From the NCBI RefSeq assembly GCF_042186555.1, contig NC_133329.1, positions 189,693,206-189,757,205 of the forward strand: a DNA stretch of 64,000 nt. Reading direction: 5' to 3'. This DNA is from Aquarana catesbeiana (taxonomy: Eukaryota > Chordata > Amphibia > Anura > Ranidae). The notes beneath the pieces are model-generated. The model saw nothing but the letters and a program-made list of their open reading frames with translations, did no database searches and was not told the DNA's origin. Of the stretch, positions 57,866 through 64,000 are shown piece by piece. A program made the translations under genes and the position numbers. Position 1 is the first letter of the stretch. Each line of letters opens with the position of its first letter.

Positions 57866-58723
57866 TCAGGCAATCAGTCCATGACAAATCGTTTGAGAAT
57901 GAACATAGTCTTCAGGAAGCACGGTGAAAGTGTACTGGAGGCCATCCCACACCATAGCAAACTGGTCTTGACACTCTGGGTCTATCAAAATTGAAAAGAA
58001 AGCATTAGCCAGGTCTATCACAGCATGATATTCTCCTGCATTTTTAGCAATTTTCTCAACAATTGAGATCATATCTGGTACAGCTGACTTCATTGGAGGT
58101 GCCACTTTGTTTAGACCTCTGTAATCCACAGTCATTCTATATGTCCCATCAGGTGGCTTTACTGAGAACACCGGAGACGAGAAAGGACTTACAGAAGGTC
58201 TAAGGATCCCTACTCTCAACAGTTCTTGAATAGTCTCCCCAATTTCTTTGTGGCCTCCAGGAAGTCTGTACTGCTTGAGACAGACTGGCTTCTCTGGTGG
58301 AGAAATGTAGACAGGGGTCCATTTCGCATAATCTCTGACCACAGCCTTCACCGCCTTAACCAGATACGCTTTATCAGGATACCCGAATGTGAATGTTCCT
58401 CTTTCAGTCTGAATTGACTGACCTTGAAGTACATCCATCCCAAGAATATTTTCGGGTAACTCTGATACCAAAACATTTGTCATAGATCCTGATCCCTTGC
58501 CAATAGCCAATTTCACCCGTATCCTAACTGCTGGTGTAGTTTTCCCTCCCAAACCTTCTACATAAATCAATTCTCCTTTGGAATGGGAAGGATTTCCTCG
58601 CAAAAGTGTAACATCAGCTCCGCTATCAACTAAAGCCATTACATGTGTAGGAGAAGATGACTTCCCCCACCATACAGTAACAGGTGCATATGGGCATCGG
58701 TCTCCTGCTGTCACTGCCCTCAA
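57866..58723 (-). pseudogene. Retroviral protease and reverse transcriptase N-terminal part
   Basis: Minus strand. An aspartic protease with ALVDSGADVTLLRG (active-site Asp, complement of 58612-58626) and ENILGMDVLQGQ leads without a break into reverse transcriptase fingers and palm (QYRLPGGHKEIGETIQELL, MTVDYRGLNKVAPPM, AVIDLANAFFSILID with a catalytic Asp). Protease and polymerase share one frame. A TGA at 58751-58753 separates it from the upstream gag-side frame, which could be decay or a natural readthrough site. Confidence 0.87.
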
Positions 58724-58750
58724 GGCTATTACAGGAGACTCACCTTCCCT

Positions 58751-58894
58751 TCATAAAGGATAAGGAACCTCCCAATCCCCTTTTCTGATTCTCTCTAATT
58801 CCTCCCCAGGATAAAGGGATTTGGGTTTGGGTTCATGTTCAGTTTTGGGAATTGGTTTGGGGCTAACAGGAGGGGTCTGTTCTGTTTCCTCTAT
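58751..58894 (-). pseudogene. Retroviral gag-side fragment
   Basis: Minus-strand Pro/Lys-rich sequence (PVSPKPIPKTEHEPKPKS, then YPGEELERIRKGDWEVPYPL) in the same frame as the protease but before a TGA. It is cut off at 58895 by Harbinger C. Probably the end of gag or a gag-protease linker. Confidence 0.5.
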
Positions 58895-59870
58895 TGCCCC
58901 GTACACACGGTCGGATTTTCCGACGGAAAATGTGCGATCGGAGCGTGTTGTCGGAAGTTCCAACCGTGTGTGGGATCCATCGGACATTTTCCATCAGACT
59001 TTCCGACACACAAAGTTTGAGAGTAGGCTATAACATTTTCCAACAACAAAATCCGATCGCGTCAATTCCGACCATGTGTGGACAATTCCGACGCACAAAG
59101 TGCCATGCATGCTCAGAAGAAATTCCGAGACGGAACAGCTCGGTCTGGTAAAATTAGCGTTCGGAATGGATAGAGCACTTTCGTCACGCTGCAATGTTTT
59201 AAATTGTTTAATACAGCGCACTCTCTTCTTCTTAATAATGTGAGAAGAATGAAGTAGTTTTGCTGCTGATATTCACACAGACTTCCCACAAACTTCTTTC
59301 TTTATTATTTATCGTGATTCCCTCAATATATTTTGATTTGTCACATCTGACCAATTTTAGTTTTGTTTTGTTTGTTTTTTTCAAGGCTGATTTTTTTTTT
59401 GGGGGGGGGTTTGTATTTTTTTTAAGGCTGATGTTTTTTTTTTAATTTTTGGGTTTTACGCCATAATATTTTTGTGTGTGTTTTGTGTGTCAAGTTACCA
59501 CCACACCATTATTATCTTGTATTATTTAATCTCAAGGAGATTGCTTGGTGTTGGTGTCCCTTGTTAATTTCACATTGCATTTTTGAAATGTACCTGCCTC
59601 CTCACAAACAAACTGTCCTTTTTGAAGGAAAACACACATAGGCGAGTATAATTAAAACAAAAATTCCTTTTTGGAGAAGCCTTTGACCCCCAGGGCAGAC
59701 ATCAATTCTTTTCCAGCAAAATTGGTGGCCTGAGGAGTCCATATCTAAGGGAGTGCATTCTGGTCCAGAAGTCCCAGAGATCATGAAAGCAGCAGATGAC
59801 ATCTGTGTCCCCAGGCTGTGGTACTACAAGAGGCTGCATATTTTTCCAGACCAGACTGAGCCCAGGGCCA

Positions 59871-60356
59871 TCACTCTCTGGTCTTCCTTCCACACTTCCT
59901 TCCCGGCTGTGGCTCTGGTGTTGGAGATGTGGCAGGAGGAGGAGTAGGACCTGGAGGAGGAGGAGGAGTAGGACCTGGAGGAGAAGGAGGAGGAGGAGGA
60001 GTAGGACCTGGAGGAGGAGGAGGAGGAGGAGGAGGAGGACTATGTATGGGGTCACAAATGTGGGTAGCACATGTTATTTGGTCCCTCAACCCCTTATTGA
60101 CAGCTTCCAAAATTAAGGACTCACACAGGAATCGTTGGCCCTCCTCCATCTGCAGCATTTTGCAGGCAGTTATGCCAGCAAAGTCCTCCTCCACACTGTG
60201 GGGGGTTCTCAGGGCCTCTGTAGCCTTCCAAAAGAGGCCTATGGCAGCCTCCTCCAGGTTACTCCTCTTCCTGCCACTTTGTCTTTGAAGGTGTAGGGGA
60301 GGGACCTGGATATCAGGCAGCCTGCTTGGCCCGGCCACCTCCTGGCTGAGACTTCC
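59871..60356 (-). CDS. Harbinger C MADF-domain protein, exon 2
   Basis: Minus-strand exon after acceptor catacacag: GSLSQEVAGPSRLPDIQVPP, GRKRSNLEEAAIGLFWKATE, EEDFAGITACKMLQMEEGQR, FLCESLILEAVNKGLRDQIT, a long proline tract coded by CCT-type repeats (59938-60045), and the basic end GRKCGRKTRE before the stop at 59871. Open throughout and the most intact copy of this exon. The middle part is predicted helical and could mediate contact with partner proteins; no named domain is recognised. The upstream exon is frameshifted, so the gene as a whole is probably not functional. Confidence 0.75.
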   Translation of the reverse strand, partial: GSLSQEVAGPSRLPDIQVPPLHLQRQSGRKRSNLEEAAIGLFWKATEALRTPHSVEEDFAGITACKMLQMEEGQRFLCESLILEAVNKGLRDQITCATHICDPIHSPPPPPPPPPPGPTPPPPPSPPGPTPPPPPGPTPPPATSPTPEPQPGRKCGRKTRE

Positions 60357-60485
60357 CTGTGTATGAAAAAGGGACATGGTTTTAGTTTTTGCATTATAAA
60401 TCACAATCATAAATTAGTACTCCAAACTAACATCTAGTTAACATCATTGATTGGACAACCATGAAGATTTAGAGGAATGCTATAC

Positions 60486-60924
60486 CTGGCTCAAGCTGGG
60501 CTCCTCCACATGTTGCTGCCTGGAAGGCCCAGGTTGGGCGTCAGAAGCCTCAGCGGGGGGGAAGGAAGCGTCGAAGGAAGATTGGAGAGTCCTGGCCTGG
60601 GTTCTGACCTGCCAGAAAATGCAGTCTGTCATAGTACCACAGCCTGGGGACATAAATGTCATCTGCAGCTCCTGATCTCTGGGAATCCTGGACCTTCTTG
60701 TGCTCCCTTAGATAAGTGCTCCTCAGGCCACCAATTAGGATCTTCAAATAGGTGATGTCTGTCATGGGGATCACTGTCTTCACAAATTCCAACAAATTAT
60801 CCAGCGCTGCCTTCCTCTTTGTTTGGTTCTTATATTCAGGGTGGTTTATCTCCCATAGACAGGGCAGCTCCCTGAACATATCAGTGAAGATTGGCATAAA
60901 GTCCTTATCTTTCAAGATATCCAT
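60486..60924 (-). pseudogene. Harbinger C MADF-domain protein, exon 1
   Basis: Minus strand; ATG at 60922-60924 gives MDILKDKDFMPIFTDMFREL, PCLWEINHPEYKNQTKRKAA and LDNLLEFVKTVIPMTDITYL, a full MADF domain (about residues 8-100 with GGLRSTYLREHKKVQDSQRS and YVPRLWYYDRLHFLAGQ). Near 60600 a small deletion relative to copy A shifts the frame; the tail EEPSLSQ before the donor is in another frame. It follows a non-coding 5' exon as in copy B. Confidence 0.82.
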
Positions 60925-61202
60925 TTTCACTGTAAGACACAACACAAGACAACCCCTAATTTCTTCTAAACTTGTGCAAATACAGGCCTCAATCTAGAAG
61001 CAGTATAGGCCCAATGTTAAATCTTACCTTCGCAATCACGATCGGCGCCTCCATTACTCCTTCCTCCGCTCACAGATCGTACGTACTAGGCAACCGTGTT
61101 ACGCTTTATAGACACTGCACATGCGTGAAACTCCGCCTGCCCCTGACGTTCTTTCTAGTCTATTCCCTGCCCCTTCTCATTCGTCGCAGTGGGGAAGAGC
61201 AC
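60925..61202. promoter_or_regulatory. Bidirectional promoter of MADF and Myb-like genes (C)
   Basis: A 278-bp gap between divergent ATGs. Minus-strand TATAAAG is the complement of 61104-61110; a MADF non-coding exon ends at a donor near 61027. The segment from gcagtataggcccaa through the Myb-like ATG is conserved with copy B. Confidence 0.6.
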
Positions 61203-61551
61203 ATGGAGGAGATAGAGCAGGTGTCAGATAATTACACCAAGGAGGAGGAGGAGGAAAGCCTGGAGGCAGAAATGTCCCGATCCAGAAGGAGACGATTTAA
61301 GGCATCAAATATGTCCTTTGGGGAGATGTTGGAGATGGTCGACATCCTGAAGAGTGCCGACTATGACGGGAAGTATGGACCTTACCCCAACCCCAATGTC
61401 AGAACGGCCAAGATCATGGCGAAAGTGGTCAAGGGTCTGCACCGGAATTTCAAGGTACGACGGTCGAAAGATCAGCTCAGGAAACGGTGGTCGGACCTCA
61501 AATTAAGAGAAAACGAGCAGCACAGAAAGATCCGGAGAGTGCTGCAAAAAA
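61203..61551 (+). CDS. Harbinger C Myb/SANT-like protein, exon 1
   Basis: Plus strand; ATG at 61203 after the promoter. An acidic start (MEEIEQVSDNYTKEEEEESL) leads into the Myb/SANT-like domain: RSRRRRFKASNMSFGEMLEM, YGPYPNPNVRTAKIMAKVVK, LHRNFKVRRSKDQLRKRWSD and LKLRENEQHRKIRRVLQK, with the conserved Trp of the third helix. Such proteins partner Harbinger transposases in DNA binding and nuclear import. The exon is intact and ends at a consensus donor (aaaaa/gtaagt, 61552). Copy B has lost the RWSD segment by deletion. Confidence 0.8.
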
Positions 61552-62881
61552 GTAAGTAGTTGTGCTGTGTTCATATTCTTTATGTTTATTACGTTCGTGC
61601 TGCTCCATGTGCTTTTCTTAACTGTTATCCAGTTTAAAATGTCAACTTTCATGTTCATGGGCACATTATTCGTTCGTATCAAACATTTTTCGTTCGGCCT
61701 AGAAAACACCATTGTTTTGACCTGTTGTGGAAATTTTATATTAATGTGTTGTCATAAGTCTCCCAGTGTGTGTTCAACCACAGCCCGCTCTAAAGAGCTG
61801 ACTGCGGCAGATCGACGCTGGCTGAGATCTGTTAGGTAGTGGAAAACTTCCTGGTGTTTGGAGAGAGGTGTTTGCGGAGAGAGGACATGTCTGCCAGCAA
61901 AAGGGCCCCTGTGCAATGCACAGAACGATCGTCTGGTGGGGATGCGTTCACTCTGCAAAGACATTATCGGTTTAGAGGTGTTTTGCTCTTGTCACCCCTG
62001 GTATGCCTGATTAACATGTTTGGGGTGCCATGACATACACCTGCAGATAATCTCCCATGCACGAGGAACTTTAGTCATCGTCATTTAGTATATTGTATCA
62101 TGTCCTGTAATCATTGTTCATTGGTTGTTTTGTGTTCTGTTGTTAAATCCTTATATGGTCACTCACATCCTGTGAGGCTGAGGTCATATCCTGTGAAGGA
62201 AACGATTGGCTGTTGGGGCCAGGGCTTCCTGTTTGTGATTGCTTTTGTGGTCTTTTGAATAAAGGAGGCAGACTGAGAGCTATAAGGGCAGTCTTGCTGA
62301 GATGAGAATGTAAGAAGGATGTGTTTTGTCTAGTTGTCTGGATGGGGCACACACCAGAGGATGGATACGATCAAAAGGTGAGATGCATTTGTATCATTAG
62401 ACGAAATTGCTATTATGATTAGAAACAGGAGATTTGGCTGTGTGCTTTGCGTACAACCAAATTTCGCTGACAGGCCATATGCATTTGCCCACATTTTTTA
62501 GGGCCTACTTGTCTGAAAATAATTTGGTTGTGTAGATGTGTTTGTTACTAGAATGAAATGCAAACTAGATTCTGTGTAAGGAGAGGACACTCAGCAGCTG
62601 TTTACACATCTGGACGCTGGAGCACTAGTGTGGGACACCAGAACACCCTTTTTATTAATGGGCCCCACGCAGGTGCTGCAGTGTATACTATAGGGGTGTC
62701 TCCATCTGTGAAGCTTGTACAAAACAGGTAAAGTATTGAAGCTTGACAAAGGACAATAGAAATGCAACATCTTGGAACTCTGCCAAAACAGACAATTGTA
62801 CCCCACTTCCAAGCAATGTTTCATATTTATAGTTCTGCCATCAAATATCTGTGTGCTAAGTATACTTTTTTTTGTACATAG
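61552..62881 (+). other. Intron 1 of the Myb-like gene (C)
   Basis: Longer than in copy B by about 480 bp; the extra sequence at about 61940-62500 (from tggggatgcgttcactctgc) has no coding feature and may be an insertion. It is flanked by sequence shared with copy B. Confidence 0.6.
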
Positions 62882-63030
62882 GGGATAAAAGACTCGGAGG
62901 ACACCCCTCATCTGAGGAGACCAGAGACCCCCCACCTCTGGAAAAAGGGGAAATCCACCCAAGCCAAGCAGAGCAGGAGGAGGAAGACGTGGTGGAAATT
63001 GGCAGCAGGTGTCTGCGACCACAGGCTCAG
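62882..63030 (+). CDS. Harbinger C Myb-like protein, exon 2
   Basis: Acidic linker exon (GGHPSSEETRDPPPLEKGEI, EQEEEDVVEIGSR). Two donors are possible: cag/gtgtct at 63008, matching the consensus donor of copy B but missing GA, or cag/gtaaga at 63031. The second would now be stronger and add about seven codons. Confidence 0.6.
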
Positions 63031-63091
63031 GTAAGAGATGGATGGTGGCATATTTATAATACATGGTGTTTTTTGGTTTCTATCTTTTTAG

Positions 63092-63213
63092 GTGATCGTG
63101 ATGTTGTGGATCCAGATCCTTTCACCTCAGAAAGTGCACAGATCCTGATCGGGGAGATCATGGGGTGTAATAGGGACTTGGAAAACATCCAGAAAAACAT
63201 CAACAAAAAATGA
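63092..63213 (+). pseudogene. Harbinger C Myb-like protein, exon 3
   Basis: After acceptor tttttag: DVVDPDPFTSESAQILIGEI and NRDLENIQKNINKK before TGA at 63211-63213. An 11-nt loss relative to copy B removes half of palindrome 3 and brings in this early stop, cutting the last 15 or so residues of the predicted coiled coil. Confidence 0.7.
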
Positions 63214-63342
63214 AGAACATCATTGATGTTTTAGGGAGAGTTTAAAACCCCTCCAAATTCCTTTGGTTTTTTGTGTGCTAAACATTATTGACATTTTTTG
63301 ACAAATTTGAGGAAAGCCAAATTTTGAAGATGCACACAGTGT

Positions 63343-63490
63343 GTCAACATGTGCTATCTGCCATTACGGGAGATCAATGTAGGCATTTTGGGGGTGAAAC
63401 CCCTTCCTCAATAATAAAGCTGTGAGGAAGGGGTTGCACCCCCAAAACACGTCCCTTGATCTCCCGTGATGGCAGGTAGCACATGTTGAC
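63343..63490. repeat. Palindrome 2 of Harbinger C
   Basis: Arms gtcaacatgtgctatctgcc and complement, as in copies A and B. Confidence 0.85.
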
Positions 63491-63877
63491 ATTCGTAAAT
63501 TTGTGTGCATATTCAAAATTTGGCTTTTCCTGGGGTGACTTCACCTCATCTGAACGCAATATCATACACAGTTTGTAAATACTCATGTCTGATATTGCCT
63601 TCAAGTTCTACCAAATGTGAACTTTGTAAGTTCAAGATTTGTGTCTTTCATGTTGGTTTTAAACATGCCTGTTTTATCTTAAATGGACATTTCTACTTTT
63701 TCTAATGTGACCCCAAAAATTGTTATACAACAACATGTTGGTTTGTTTTAAAAACCTTTTCTAAATGCACATGTGATTGTGCTGGTATTAAAAAGATTGT
63801 TAATCAAGAATGTGTGGATTATTGTTTCAACGCTCCAACACTTTTGCTGTGCTCTAATTGGTGTTTTCTGTGATAAT

Positions 63878-63976
63878 GGGTGTTATTTCCTAAGGGCAAA
63901 TCCACTTTGCACTACAAGTGCAGTTTCAAGTGCACTTGTAGTGCAAAGTGTCTTTGCCTTTAGTAAATAACACCCA
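63878..63976. repeat. Palindrome 1 of Harbinger C
   Basis: Arms gggtgttatttcctaagggc and tttgcactacaagtgc with complements; last recognisable feature before the window end. Confidence 0.85.
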
Positions 63977-64000
63977 ACAGTGCTTTGTAAGGTTACACAA

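Larger units (their letters stand above)
54233..58894 (-). mobile_element. Endogenous retrovirus, 3' two-thirds (minus strand)
   Basis: On the minus strand, in order: a gag-end fragment, protease, reverse transcriptase, RNase H and integrase, then about 260 bp of non-coding DNA and a candidate 3' LTR. There is no env gene between the integrase stop and the LTR. Several stop codons and at least one frameshift show it is an old inactive copy. The 5' part lies beyond Harbinger C, outside the window. Class is not certain; absence of env and the integrase style do not settle it. Confidence 0.85.
58895..64000 (-). mobile_element. PIF/Harbinger transposon copy C (truncated by window)
   Basis: The left terminal repeat is TGCCCCGTACACACGGTCGG, with subterminal sequence nearly the same as copy B. 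It holds the MADF gene (minus), the shared promoter, the Myb-like gene (plus) and palindromes 2 and 1 in the same order as copy B. The transposase should lie just past the window end on the minus strand. It inserted into the retrovirus; preceding bases are TAT, and the matching duplication cannot be checked here. Confidence 0.9.

Noticed and set aside
59753..60288. Plus-strand Gly/Arg-rich frames opposite the MADF exon of copy C
   Set aside because: Shadows of the proline-rich antisense coding exon.

Overview
This window looks like vertebrate, probably anuran (frog, perhaps ranid), intergenic DNA. That is an inference. It rests on the mix of element families seen together: Penelope-like (PLE) retroelements with GIY-YIG domains, PIF/Harbinger, piggyBac and hAT DNA transposons, an L1-type LINE, an endogenous retrovirus and a long G-rich minisatellite, all with spliced eukaryotic gene structures. 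I found no host protein-coding gene and no convincing tRNA or rRNA gene.

Layout. 1-16089 is an array of a 33-bp tandem repeat, roughly 480 monomers, and it resumes at 16919-17840 and 27488-28520. The first gap (16090-16918) is an 829-bp PLE-like insertion with a degenerate hammerhead core at its left edge; a paralogous uninterrupted copy of the target block lies at about 15016. The second gap (17841-27487) holds PLE-1, whose reverse transcriptase reading frame is split by Harbinger copy A (19204-24647, TTA target duplication). PLE-1 carries a hammerhead-ribozyme-like sequence at 26165-26216. 28521-31370 is a patchwork of non-coding repeats, including a minus-strand PLE end. From 31370 a second PLE is cut off by an L1 whose 5' UTR repeats begin near 32456.

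The L1 ORF2 is interrupted at a TTAA by a 16.7-kb piggyBac insertion (35493-52173). Removing the insertion plus one TTAA restores the L1 reading frame. Inside the piggyBac lies Harbinger copy B (39396 to about 48334). Inside B is a 1.67-kb Harbinger-type MITE (44116-45788), and inside that an inverted-repeat unit with a perfect 38-bp hairpin. The piggyBac right part also holds a hAT-type MITE (49926-51168, 8-bp target duplication) and a 109-bp-arm palindrome. The L1 reverse transcriptase resumes at 52178 and is broken again near 53774 by a piggyBac MITE. That MITE is abutted by a minus-strand endogenous retrovirus (about 54233-58894), which is itself broken by Harbinger copy C (58895 to beyond the window end).

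Comparing copies A, B and C points to a Harbinger family with three genes: a HARBI1-type DDE transposase, a MADF-domain protein, and a Myb/SANT-like protein transcribed divergently from the MADF gene. Conserved palindromes lie between the convergent 3' ends of the transposase and Myb-like genes. Every copy seen is damaged: A lost the Myb-like gene and shared promoter, B lost its transposase start codon and right end, and C runs off the window. Nothing here looks currently autonomous.
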